The translations under genes were made by a program, and so were the position numbers. The notes under the pieces were generated by a model that saw only the letters and a list, made by a program, of their open reading frames with translations, made no database searches and had not been told where the DNA came from. A DNA stretch of 11,759 nt from Leadbetterella sp051649345 (lineage in GTDB: Bacteria; Bacteroidota; Bacteroidia; Cytophagales; Spirosomataceae), in assembly GCA_051649345.1 (NCBI GenBank), contig JBOFGX010000290.1:1-11759 (forward strand). The letters run 5' to 3'. Shown in pieces: positions 1 to 7,187 of this stretch. The stretch's first letter is position 1, and each line of letters starts with the position of its first letter.

Positions 1-94
1 GAGAAAAAAAATCAAGCCCCTTTAAAATAAGACCTTGGAAGTGAAAAAGCTAAAAAATATTTAACAAAAGGTCAAAAATAGTTGTCTGATTAGT

Positions 95-102
95 TAACTT
101 TG
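95..102 (+). promoter_or_regulatory. Possible -7 promoter box for the toxin-antitoxin pair
   Basis: The octamer TAACTTTG matches the Bacteroidota -7 consensus TAnnTTTG. It lies only 4 bases before the GTG start of the toxin gene, so transcription would begin at or very near that start and the message would be leaderless or nearly so. A TTG suitable as a -33 element was not found at the usual 17-23 base spacing (the nearest, at 82-84, is too close). The call therefore rests on the -7 box and its position alone. Confidence 0.3.
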
Positions 103-106
103 TAAA

Positions 107-444
107 GTGAAACGCGTAAGACAAGTCATTGTATACAAAAGATACTTCCTAGATTTCTACCAAAATCAAACGGAGGAAGTACAGCGAAAAATTGAATGGA
201 CTTTAAATCTTTTGCAGACAATTGACCGAGTCCCCAAAAAGTATTTTGATCATATGACTGGAACAGATGGGCTTTTGAAGTACGTGTTGAACTGGGCGGA
301 AACATTTTTAGAATTTTCGCTTTTTTCGATAAAGGAAATTTGGTCGTTTTGGGAAATGGATTTCAAAAGAAAACTCAAAAAACACCAAAAATAGAAATTG
401 AGAAAGCATTAAAAATAAAAGCAGAATATGAAAACGAAAGATAG
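107..444 (+). pseudogene. HigB/RelE-type toxin (phage Gp49-like, DUF891), frameshifted
   Basis: In this family the intact product is a small ribosome-dependent mRNA interferase, neutralised by the antitoxin encoded just downstream. The GTG start at 107 is the only sensible one, because an in-frame TAA lies at 95-97. The first 55 codons read as the usual N-terminal half and end in HMTGTDGL. From about 274 the family sequence continues in another frame, starting EVRVELGGNIFRIFAFFDKG and ending in KIKAEYENER at the TAG at 442-444. Adding one T to the T4 run at 273-276 restores a 112-residue protein of normal family length. As written, the first frame runs on to a TAG at 392-394 and gives an unrelated C-terminus, so the toxin should be dead. 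CTT TTG is not a good -1 slippage site, so programmed frameshifting is unlikely; a true mutation or a homopolymer sequencing error is more likely. The family call is firm. Confidence 0.8.
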
Positions 445-733
445 TAATATCACAACTCTGGATGAAATCCTTGATAACAAATACGGTAAACGAGGAGTCG
501 AAAAAAGAGAACAATGGGAACAAGAATTTGAAAGCTTCCAATTGGGTGTTTTGCTTGAAGAAGCAAGGCTCAAGCTTGGTATGACCCAGGAAGAACTTGC
601 TTTAAAGTGTGGCACGAACAAGTCTTACATTTCTCGCATTGAAAACAACGCAAGTGATATTCGCCTCTCTACTTTAATGAAAATTGTACAAGCAGGTCTT
701 GGAGGGCATTTGAAGTTAACTTTGCAAGTCTAA
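428..733 (+). CDS. HigA-like antitoxin, XRE-family helix-turn-helix protein
   Basis: This 101-residue protein has an N-terminal region of about 37 residues that probably contacts the toxin. A Cro/C1-type helix-turn-helix follows at about residues 40-95, with TQEELALKCGTNKSYISRIE as its core (T53-E72). Proteins of this type bind and neutralise the partner toxin and repress their own promoter. The ATG at 428 lies inside the restored toxin frame and overlaps its last 17 bases, the usual arrangement of a toxin-first HigBA pair with coupled translation. The gene is intact although its toxin is frameshifted, a state that is harmless to the cell. Translation may be weaker than in an intact pair, because ribosomes in the broken toxin frame now stop at 394, before this start. 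Confidence 0.85.
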   Translation: MKTKDSNITTLDEILDNKYGKRGVEKREQWEQEFESFQLGVLLEEARLKLGMTQEELALKCGTNKSYISRIENNASDIRLSTLMKIVQAGLGGHLKLTLQV

Positions 734-819
734 CTTAGTAATTTGCTCTTACTAACTTTATATTAAAACATTTCGAGAATTTTTGATTTTAAAAATTTGG
801 CATCATCTTTTAAATATTT

Positions 820-1413
820 ATGAGACTAGTAAAATTTGTAATCTCATTTATGATTTGTTTGAATTCTTTTGGACAGACAAATCAATACCAGAGTCTTTTG
901 GACATAGTTTTGGTGGAATGTCATCCGTTAGTTGTTTTTTTAGAGCCAATTAGCAAAATTCAACTTGATAATTCTCGTATGTTGAATTACCTGTATTCCT
1001 ATCACGAACGTGAAAATAAAGTTCTTGATACAATGATGTTTGCTCAAATAATTGAAAACGCAAAATCCGTTGATACAACTTTGTGGCGAGATACAGAATT
1101 AAGTAATGTTATTGTAGTTAAAAATAGGAATGAGTGGGTTTCTAAAAAAAAAGTCATTCAAAAGTTACATCTGACTGAAAAAAAACAAATCAAATTTTAT
1201 AAAAAACAAATAAATAGTTTTAACTCAACAGATAGTTTTAATAGGAATATTCACTATTTTTCGAAACCTGTATTTGACAATTCAAATAAGTTTGCAGTTA
1301 TTCAGTGGGATAATGGTCACAGTGGACTTGGTGGTGGCGGTGGAGTCATTCTATTTAATTTTGACGGTAATTCATGGAAGAAAACAGGTGTAATTATGGA
1401 TTGGAGGTACTAG
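820..1413 (+). CDS. Hypothetical secreted protein with Gly-rich C-terminal strand motif
   Basis: The product has 197 residues and no recognised function. Residues 1-18 form a signal peptide (basic MRLVK, a hydrophobic core, then SFG before Q19), so export to the periplasm or outer surface is expected. There is no lipobox cysteine at the cleavage point. The middle is hydrophilic and lysine-rich. The C-terminal 50 residues hold a pattern (YFSKPVFD, FAVIQWDNGHSGLGGGGG, then WKKTGVIMDW) that resembles a beta-rich tail seen in many uncharacterised Bacteroidota proteins; this resemblance is from memory, not a search. The gene stands alone, 86 bases after the antitoxin and 143 bases before esterase copy 1. 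No promoter box was clear upstream. Confidence 0.65.
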   Translation: MRLVKFVISFMICLNSFGQTNQYQSLLDIVLVECHPLVVFLEPISKIQLDNSRMLNYLYSYHERENKVLDTMMFAQIIENAKSVDTTLWRDTELSNVIVVKNRNEWVSKKKVIQKLHLTEKKQIKFYKKQINSFNSTDSFNRNIHYFSKPVFDNSNKFAVIQWDNGHSGLGGGGGVILFNFDGNSWKKTGVIMDWRY

Positions 1414-1556
1414 TTTCACTAAAATGAGTATTGTTTTATTCTTATATACCTTCTCAAATCCATATTGAAACTTGATAAAGAAGGATTCATAATGCCAAGA
1501 AAATTATTGAGAGTCTATTTTTTTTACTAATATAAAAGTTAGCTAAATTACACAAC

Positions 1557-2432
1557 ATGATAATACATACATATTCCTCTCTATTGCTCACAATTCTGCT
1601 TTTAATAGCCACATTACAAGCAAATTCACAGAATACTGATAATTATAAATATCCGCCCAGTGAAGTTCTCACTATCCACTCCCAAATCCTGAAAGAAGAT
1701 CGTAAAGTGTATGTATCTGTCCCTAAATTGGACTCAGCGGATGTAAACAAACGGTTTCCTGTTTTGTATATCATGGATGCTGATAACCATTTTGGCCTTT
1801 TGGCTCAGTATGTTGATTATCTAAGCCGCCCCGATGTGCTAGCCATGCCGAAGATGATCGTTGTTGGTATCACAAATACAGATCGTACAAGAGACCTTAC
1901 GCCTACAAACAGCATGTTTAATTACGAAGGCAAACTTGATACCGCCAGTTGGAATAAATCAAGCGGAGGGAACGAAAACTTTCTTCAATTCATCCAGGCA
2001 GAGTTGATGCCCATGATTGACAAAAATTACAAAACGGAACCCTATCGGATTTTTGCAGGGCATTCCTTTGGCGGGATTACTGCGATTAATTGTATGTTGA
2101 CTCATCCCGATATGTTTGATGCCTATATTGCTGTAAGCCCTTCGTTTTGGTGGGACAAGAATTATGTTCTCAAATTGGCCGAAAAAAACCTAAAAGTAGG
2201 CTCAAAACTCAATAAAAAACTTTTTTATAGTGATGGGAATGAAGGCGGACCCAATTCTTTTTTTCATAAAGATTTATTGAAGTTTGATGCATTAATTTCA
2301 AGAAAAAAGCTCAAAGGATTAAAACATTTGTATAAACATTACCCTAGCGAAACTCACATGACAGAGCCGATTGTTGCATATTTCGATGCATTACGGTTTA
2401 TTTTTAAGGAATGGGAAAAGAAGGAAGATTGA
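1557..2432 (+). CDS. Secreted alpha/beta-hydrolase esterase, copy 1
   Basis: This 291-residue enzyme belongs to the putative esterase family (PF00756) that includes S-formylglutathione hydrolase and siderophore esterases of the IroE/BesA kind. The substrate cannot be read from the sequence. A signal peptide covers about residues 1-24 (core SSLLLTILLLIATL, cleavage near ANS before Q25), so the enzyme acts in the periplasm or outside the cell. The nucleophile motif GHSFGG places the catalytic serine at residue 170. The histidine is probably H267 in the SETHMTEP stretch, and the acid is D226 or a nearby residue in YSDGNEGG. DADNHFG and SPSFWW are further family features. The body is about 94% identical by eye to copy 3 at 6267, while the signal peptide instead matches the truncated copy 2 at 5338. 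The gene appears to be transcribed alone. Confidence 0.85.
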   Translation: MIIHTYSSLLLTILLLIATLQANSQNTDNYKYPPSEVLTIHSQILKEDRKVYVSVPKLDSADVNKRFPVLYIMDADNHFGLLAQYVDYLSRPDVLAMPKMIVVGITNTDRTRDLTPTNSMFNYEGKLDTASWNKSSGGNENFLQFIQAELMPMIDKNYKTEPYRIFAGHSFGGITAINCMLTHPDMFDAYIAVSPSFWWDKNYVLKLAEKNLKVGSKLNKKLFYSDGNEGGPNSFFHKDLLKFDALISRKKLKGLKHLYKHYPSETHMTEPIVAYFDALRFIFKEWEKKED

Positions 2433-2461
2433 TGAGAAAAGTATTAAGGGTTATATCATTT

Positions 2462-2486
2462 ACGGCTTTTCTGGCAAAAAAAGCGT
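2462..2486 (+). terminator. Weak hairpin after esterase copy 1
   Basis: ACGGCTTTT at 2462-2470 can pair with AAAAGCGT at 2479-2486, with one bulged base and an eight-base loop. It begins 30 bases after the esterase stop and is followed by only a short T-rich stretch. It could end transcription, but the stem is weak and AT-rich, so this is tentative. Confidence 0.2.
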
Positions 2487-2544
2487 TTTACGTTTCCAGC
2501 CATTCGTAAGATGCATATTGAATGAATTCAAAACCCATCTCCAT

Positions 2545-2567
2545 TTTTAGGATTTTTTGTATATTTG
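2545..2567 (+). repeat. 23-base promoter-like element, copy A
   Basis: The element consists of TTTTAGGATTTTTTG followed directly by TATATTTG. It is identical base for base to the stretch at 7188-7210, and its first part recurs at 3769-3782. TATATTTG fits the TAnnTTTG -7 consensus, so this is probably the promoter region of the RhuM-family gene that starts 72 bases downstream. No TTG lies at the standard -33 distance; the conserved TTTTTTG abuts the -7 box instead. It also lies 113 bases after the end of esterase copy 1. Confidence 0.55.
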
Positions 2568-2639
2568 GAAACTAGAATAATAAAATGGATAAGATGAATC
2601 CAGCCATTAATCCTCATAAAACTCGCGAATAAAGTACAA

Positions 2640-3683
2640 ATGGGTCTAGAAGATATAAGTAATAGTTTACAACCTATCAACAATTTTGTCATTTTTAAAA
2701 CCGAAAGTGGCAAAGTCAATATTGATGTTTTTTACTATGATAAAACATTTTGGCTTACTCAAAAAACATTAGGAGAACTGTTCGAAAAAGGACGTTCTAC
2801 AATAACAGAGCACTTAAAAAAGATTTTCGAAGATCAAGAGTTGAACGAAGAACTGGTATGTCGGAATTTCCGACACACCACTCAACACGGTGCCATTAAA
2901 GGTCTTACACAGGATAAAGACGTAAAATACTACAATTTAAAAGCTATAACGGCAGTTGGATACAAGGTAAATTCACAAAGAGCTATAGAATTTAGGAAAT
3001 GGGCTACTGAAATTCTGCACGAATACATCATCAAAGGTTTTGCAATGGATGATGAGCGTTTGAAGCAAACAAAACATTTTGGAGAAGATTATTTCGAAGA
3101 AATGTTGGAGAGAATTCGAGAGATTCGATTAAGCGAGAGACGTTTGTATCAAAAAATAACAGACATTTATATTTTATCAGCCGATTATGACAATAAATCT
3201 GAAGTAACCCAGCATTTTTTTGCTTCGGTTCAAAATAAACTTCATTGGGCAATAACTGGAAAAACTGCGGCCGAGATTATTTACACAGAAGCAGATGCTA
3301 CAAAAATATTTATGGGTCTTAAATCTTGGAAACAAGCTCCAAATGGAAAAATTTTAAAAAGTGATGTAATAATTGCAAAAAACTATTTGAATGTAGAACA
3401 TATAAAAGCTTTAGAACGAATAGTAAGTTCCTACTTGGACTTGGCAGAAAATAGAGCACGAAATAGACAAGTGATGAATATGAAAGATTGGGGTAGTTTT
3501 TTAGTCCAATTTTTGGAGTTAACCGATTTTCCAATTTTAAAAGATAACGGAAAAATATCTATGTTAGAAGCTAAATTAAAAGCAGAAAGTGAATTTGATA
3601 AATTCCGTGTAATTCAAGATCGAGACTATGTTTCAGATTTTGATTTGGAAATTAAAAAAATAGTCGAACAAAAAAAGAGATAA
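2640..3683 (+). CDS. RhuM-family protein
   Basis: This 347-residue protein matches the RhuM (virulence RhuM, PF13310) family, first named from a Salmonella pathogenicity island and common in mobile or accessory regions. Its biochemical role is not established. The N-terminal part is DNA-binding-like: FWLTQKTLGELFEKGRSTIT (residues 38-57) followed by HLKKIFEDQEL. The hallmark segment at residues 96-127 includes KYYNLKAITAVGYKVNSQRA and EFRKWATEIL. The rest is helical and charged, ending in a lysine-rich tail. Length and motif order are those of a complete member, with no frameshift. The ATG at 2640 is the first in-frame start that leaves a normal N-terminus; ATGs at 2585 and 2594 lie in another frame that stops at 2632. 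It is followed 129 bases later by the broken macro-domain gene. Confidence 0.85.
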   Translation: MGLEDISNSLQPINNFVIFKTESGKVNIDVFYYDKTFWLTQKTLGELFEKGRSTITEHLKKIFEDQELNEELVCRNFRHTTQHGAIKGLTQDKDVKYYNLKAITAVGYKVNSQRAIEFRKWATEILHEYIIKGFAMDDERLKQTKHFGEDYFEEMLERIREIRLSERRLYQKITDIYILSADYDNKSEVTQHFFASVQNKLHWAITGKTAAEIIYTEADATKIFMGLKSWKQAPNGKILKSDVIIAKNYLNVEHIKALERIVSSYLDLAENRARNRQVMNMKDWGSFLVQFLELTDFPILKDNGKISMLEAKLKAESEFDKFRVIQDRDYVSDFDLEIKKIVEQKKR

Positions 3684-3768
3684 CCGCTATACTGTTAATT
3701 AAATACCTAAAATACAAACATTTATAAGTAAAAATACCGATTTTCAGAACTTGTTTTATTAAATCAAT

Positions 3769-3782
3769 TTTTAGGATTTTTG
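3769..3782 (+). repeat. Partial copy of the promoter-like element, copy C
   Basis: TTTTAGGATTTTTG matches the first part of the 23-base element at 2545-2567 and 7188-7210, with one T fewer in the run. The TATATTTG part is missing; ACAAATGCG stands in its place. The element lies 30 bases before the likely ATG of the macro-domain gene. It may be a decayed or variant promoter of that gene. Confidence 0.35.
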
Positions 3783-3812
3783 ACAAATGCGTTTCACAAA
3801 ACAAACGAGTAT

Positions 3813-4411
3813 ATGAAAATAATTTTATCAGCAATTGATCAAAAACTCATTTTGGCGTGGCGTGAGTTTTTTTCTAATAGCGAAGATATAATCATAACTG
3901 AAACCGATATTACAACCATAGAATGTGATGCTATTGTGAGTCCTGCAAATTCTTTCGGTTTTATGGATGGTGGATTGGACTATGCACTTTCAGAAAGATT
4001 TGGATGGGATTTAGAAAAGAAACTCCAAAAGTTAATTAAGGAATTACCCGAGGGAGAATTGCTTATTGGACAAGCATTAATTATAAATACAAATGATACC
4101 AAAGTTCCGTATTTAATTTCTGCACCAACCATGAGAGTACCCACTAACTTTAACATTGTACCTCTATAAATGCATACTTAGCGATGAAAACAATTCTTAT
4201 TAATGCGAAGAATGAAAAAGGAATTAACTCAGTCGCTATTCCAGGACTTTGCACGGGAGTTGGACGTATGCAACCGTTGATAGCAGCTCGACAAATGTAT
4301 CAAGCATATAAAGAAATTGTACTTGGTGAAAAAATGAATTTTGCTACATTTGGAGAAGCACAAACATACCATTGGAACTTAAATCAAGAAGGAATGATTT
4401 GGATACATTGA
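3813..4411 (+). pseudogene. Macro-domain (ADP-ribose binding) protein, frameshifted
   Basis: Macro domains bind ADP-ribose or remove it from macromolecules. The reading from ATG 3813 begins MKIILSAIDQKLILAWREFF, the usual start of this stand-alone macro family; a TTG at 3780 in the same frame is a less likely start. The phosphate-binding motif reads SPANSFGFMDGGLDYAL. The frame goes out after APTMRVPTNFNI at about 4157-4160 and meets a TAA at 4167-4169. The family sequence continues in another frame as TSINAYLAMKTILINAKNEK, then VAIPGLCTGVGRMQ, ending at 4411. One added base near 4158 would restore a protein of 199 residues, the expected length. The continuation is clean apart from this lesion, so it is recent or a sequencing error. 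Macro domains can act as antitoxins (DarG), but no DarT partner is seen here. Confidence 0.8.
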
Positions 4412-4573
4412 TGTGGTATTTGTTTATTTACAGTTCTTTGTCTTCAGCCTAGGTTAAAGAGGATTCGTGGTCTCTAGATTATAAAGCCAAATGAATTTAC
4501 GATTTAGATAGTATAATTATTTAACGAATTGAAGGGTTGAAAATAATGAGTCTTTACTAAAAGCATAAATCTA

Positions 4574-5212
4574 ATGAAAAAGAAAGTTGGTATTGGCCTT
4601 TTAATAATTCTGAATTTGGCTTTTGTATATATTATGATAATGGGAGCTATTTTTAGTTTTGAGATTGTGGCAATAGAAGTAGGAAAAATAGAAGGTTATA
4701 AAATGGCTACTCAAATAACCAATGATATACTATTAAAACTTACTTTCGGGGCCACTTTCGTGCTTTTTTTAAATTATCTCTTAATAAAGAAAATGGTTCA
4801 AATTAAAGGGGCATTTTTGGTAAGTTTAATAATTACTTTGATTGGGATTGGTTTTTTTATTCCGTTCTTACTGTCAACAAAAAAATCGTTTTTGGATTAT
4901 CAAATGGGCGTATCTAAACTTCAACATTTTATACATAAGGAAACAATTGAAGATATACAAATTACGACCAATACAAATGACTCAATATTAGTTAATAATG
5001 TAGATGGATTTGTAAAAGACATTAGCACTGCAAAGCATATTAAAGGAATTTGGAAATATGCAAAAAAAGTAAAAATAAAAATAAAACGAACGGATGGTAG
5101 TAAAGATAGTCTATATACAAACGGTAAACAATTAATAGATTATAATGGGGAATTTTTCGATCTAGATCAAAATGTGATTGAAAAATACTTGATAAATCGA
5201 CAAGGAAAGTAA
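4574..5212 (+). CDS. Hypothetical three-helix membrane protein
   Basis: This 212-residue protein is not recognised. Three hydrophobic segments are clear at about residues 6-29, 54-71 and 79-100. They are followed by a soluble tail of about 110 residues rich in lysine and isoleucine (KKVKIKIKRTDGSKDSLYTN), which looks beta-rich and includes paired acidic and basic stretches. By the positive-inside rule the basic N-terminus, MKKK, should be cytoplasmic. The gene stands alone, 162 bases after the macro-domain gene and 125 bases before the esterase remnant, with no clear promoter box. Codon use and AT content are like those of its neighbours. Confidence 0.6.
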   Translation: MKKKVGIGLLIILNLAFVYIMIMGAIFSFEIVAIEVGKIEGYKMATQITNDILLKLTFGATFVLFLNYLLIKKMVQIKGAFLVSLIITLIGIGFFIPFLLSTKKSFLDYQMGVSKLQHFIHKETIEDIQITTNTNDSILVNNVDGFVKDISTAKHIKGIWKYAKKVKIKIKRTDGSKDSLYTNGKQLIDYNGEFFDLDQNVIEKYLINRQGK

Positions 5213-5257
5213 ATTGTAAAATAATTCGATGTATATATAAGTTTATGGTAAATTGTA

Positions 5258-5272
5258 GGACTTTATTAGTCC
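5258..5272 (+). terminator. Small hairpin after the three-helix membrane protein gene
   Basis: GGACT at 5258-5262 pairs with AGTCC at 5268-5272 around a five-base loop, 46 bases after the upstream stop codon. No T-run follows it, so its role as a terminator is doubtful. Confidence 0.2.
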
Positions 5273-5337
5273 AGTTTAAAGACCGATCAACATCAAGCTT
5301 AAACTCATAATTAAGCATAACTGAAGAAAATTAGTAA

Positions 5338-5550
5338 ATGAAAATCCTTACATATTCCTCTCTATTGCTCACAATTCTGCTTTTAATAACCTCATTACAA
5401 GCCCATTCACAGAATACTGATAATTTTAAGTATCCGCCAAGTGAAGCTTTCACTATACACTCCCAAATTCTACAAGAAGATCGTAAGGTGAATGTATCTG
5501 TCCCTAAATTTGACTCAGCAGAGGCAGACATAAAGTTGCAAAACAAATAA
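5338..5550 (+). pseudogene. Esterase copy 2, truncated after the N-terminal region
   Basis: The 70 codons open with a signal peptide almost the same as that of esterase copy 1 (shared core TYSSLLLTILLLI, shared cleavage region SQNTDN). The first strands follow, FKYPPSEAFTIHSQ and DRKVNVSVPK, through codon 63. Homology then stops at about 5529, and an unrelated tail, IKLQNK, leads to a TAA. The following bases in all forward frames do not resemble the rest of the esterase, so this is a deletion or recombination scar and not a frameshift. GHSFGG and every catalytic residue are absent, so no esterase activity is possible. A short exported peptide could still be made. It is followed 30 bases later by the DUF3667-like gene. 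Confidence 0.8.
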
Positions 5551-5580
5551 ATCAATCTAAGTGCATAAAAGTACATTAAT

Positions 5581-6270
5581 ATGAAGGAAATTGACAATCG
5601 AGAAGAAATCCAAAAACCTAAACGAATCGACTCTTCTTATTTAACTCATGAGATACAACATATTTTACATCTCGAAAGTGGTTTTTTATTTACTGTAAAA
5701 GAGCTTTTTATACATCCGGGGAAGTTTATTCGGAACTTCATTTCTAAAGAAAGAAGTAAAGCTACCAAACCAGTCATTTTTTTAATAATTTCTGCAACTA
5801 TATTCACGATAATACTACGTAATTTTTTCCATGGAGAATGGCAATTTTTTTCTGTAAACAAAGAAAATATTGACCAATACCTAGTAAAAAAAACAGTTGG
5901 TAATTGGATGAATACCCATATTGGCTACACTGCACTTATGATTGGGATATTAATGGCGATTTGGACAAAAGTATTTTTCCGAAAACATGGTTATAATATT
6001 TTTGAAATTGTGGTTTTGTTCTGCTATTCAATAGGTCAAACATTATTAATTATAGCTCTTTTCTTTTTATCTCTATATTTTGTTAAAACTAATTTAGTGT
6101 CTGAAATTGGCATATATATAGGGTTTTTTTACACAATTTGGTCTGTAGGGCAATTTTTTGGTGAGAAAAATTACATGAATTATGTAAAATCTTTTTTTTG
6201 TAGTTTTTTGGGAGCTTTAACTTTTAGGCTGATTTTGAATTTGATCATTACTGTAAATACACAATTATGA
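5581..6270 (+). CDS. DUF3667-like integral membrane protein
   Basis: The 229-residue product resembles the Bacteroidota DUF3667 family in its opening region, where a conserved amphipathic stretch (FTVKELFIHPGKFIRNFIS, residues 37-55) precedes a first helix after KATKPVIF. Hydrophobic segments lie at about 64-79, 115-133, 139-167, 174-193 and 203-225, giving about five membrane helices. Many family members, as I recall them, carry an N-terminal cysteine-rich zinc ribbon; this one has no cysteine before residue 148 and begins directly before the DUF3667 part. The function of the family is unknown. Its TGA overlaps the ATG of esterase copy 3 (ATGA at 6267-6270), so the two are very likely cotranscribed and translationally coupled. 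Confidence 0.7.
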   Translation: MKEIDNREEIQKPKRIDSSYLTHEIQHILHLESGFLFTVKELFIHPGKFIRNFISKERSKATKPVIFLIISATIFTIILRNFFHGEWQFFSVNKENIDQYLVKKTVGNWMNTHIGYTALMIGILMAIWTKVFFRKHGYNIFEIVVLFCYSIGQTLLIIALFFLSLYFVKTNLVSEIGIYIGFFYTIWSVGQFFGEKNYMNYVKSFFCSFLGALTFRLILNLIITVNTQL

Positions 6271-7139
6271 AAAATGTAACTTTTCAATGGTCTATAATTT
6301 TCCTTTTGTTTGTGACTTCACACACAAAAGCTCAGAATACAGAAGCGTACAAATATCCATCAAGTGAGGTTGTCACCATTCACTCCCAAATCCTGAAAGA
6401 AGATCGTAAAGTGTATGTATCTGTCCCTAAATTGGACTCAGCGGATGTAAACAAACGGTTTCCTGTTTTGTATGTCATGGATGCCGACAATCATTTTGGA
6501 CTTTTGGCTCAGTATGTCGAGTATCTAAGCCGCCCCGATGTTCTAGCCATGCCAAAGATGATCGTTGTTGGTGTCCCAAATACAAATCGTACAAGAGACC
6601 TCACGCCTACAAACAGCATGTTTAATTACGAAGGCAAGCCTGATACGGCCAGTTGGTATAAATCTAGTGGAGGGAACGAAAACTTCTTACAATTCATCCA
6701 GACAGAGTTGATGCCCATGATTGACAAAAATTACAAAACGGAAGCCTATCGGATTTTTGCAGGGCATTCCTTTGGCGGGATTACTGCGATCAATTGTATG
6801 TTGACTCATCCCGATATGTTTGATGCCTATATTGCTGTAAGCCCTTCCTTTTGGTGGGACAAGAATTATGTTCTCAAATTGGCCGAAAAAAACCTAAAAG
6901 TGGGCTCAAAACTCAATAAACAACTTTTTTACAGTGATGGGAATGAAGGCGGGCCCAATTCTTTTTTCCATAAAGATTTATTGAAGTTTGATGCCTTGAT
7001 TTCAAGAAAAAAGCTTAATGGACTTCGGCACACATATAAACATTACCCTAGCGAAACTCACATGACAGAGCCGATTGTTGCATATTTCGATGCATTACGG
7101 TTTATTTTTAAGGAATGGGAAAAGCAACATCAAGAATAA
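6267..7139 (+). CDS. Secreted alpha/beta-hydrolase esterase, copy 3
   Basis: This is a complete 290-residue paralog of the esterase at 1557, of the same PF00756 type and with the same unread substrate. Its signal peptide (residues 1-22, core WSIIFLLFVTS, cleavage near TKA before Q23) is unrelated to those of copies 1 and 2. From about residue 29 onward it is nearly the same protein as copy 1, with about 15 substitutions and an identical stretch from before the nucleophile to the SKLNK segment. Catalytic serine is residue 168 in GHSFGG, the likely histidine is H265 in SETHMTEP, and the acidic residue lies in YSDGNEGG. The last residues (KQHQE) differ from copy 1 (KKED). The ATG overlaps the stop codon of the DUF3667-like gene, so its translation probably depends on that upstream gene. 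Confidence 0.87.
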   Translation: MKNVTFQWSIIFLLFVTSHTKAQNTEAYKYPSSEVVTIHSQILKEDRKVYVSVPKLDSADVNKRFPVLYVMDADNHFGLLAQYVEYLSRPDVLAMPKMIVVGVPNTNRTRDLTPTNSMFNYEGKPDTASWYKSSGGNENFLQFIQTELMPMIDKNYKTEAYRIFAGHSFGGITAINCMLTHPDMFDAYIAVSPSFWWDKNYVLKLAEKNLKVGSKLNKQLFYSDGNEGGPNSFFHKDLLKFDALISRKKLNGLRHTYKHYPSETHMTEPIVAYFDALRFIFKEWEKQHQE

Positions 7140-7187
7140 TTGTATTGCCTTATAAAGCCGCTTTATTAATTCATGTAAGAAAAAAGA

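Noticed and set aside
1..94. Possible end of an upstream gene at the left edge
   Set aside because: All three forward frames contain stops within the first 45 bases, and no stretch is long or distinctive enough to name. The end of a gene just outside the window cannot be excluded.
272..279. Programmed -1 frameshift in the toxin gene
   Set aside because: The codons CTT TTG preceded by G do not allow re-pairing one base back in the P site, and no stimulatory hairpin was seen downstream.
2432..2509. 25-codon reading frame overlapping the stop of esterase copy 1 (TGATG)
   Set aside because: It starts MRKVLRVISF like a signal peptide but stops at once, and a weak hairpin lies inside it. It may be a remnant, but nothing supports a functional gene.
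2585..2632. 15-codon leader frame before the RhuM gene
   Set aside because: It is too short to judge, has no attenuator structure around it, and no residue bias that would suggest a regulatory leader peptide.
3780..4411. DarTG toxin-antitoxin system based on the macro domain
   Set aside because: No DarT-like ADP-ribosyltransferase lies next to it, and the macro gene resembles stand-alone members and not DarG, which carries an additional C-terminal domain.
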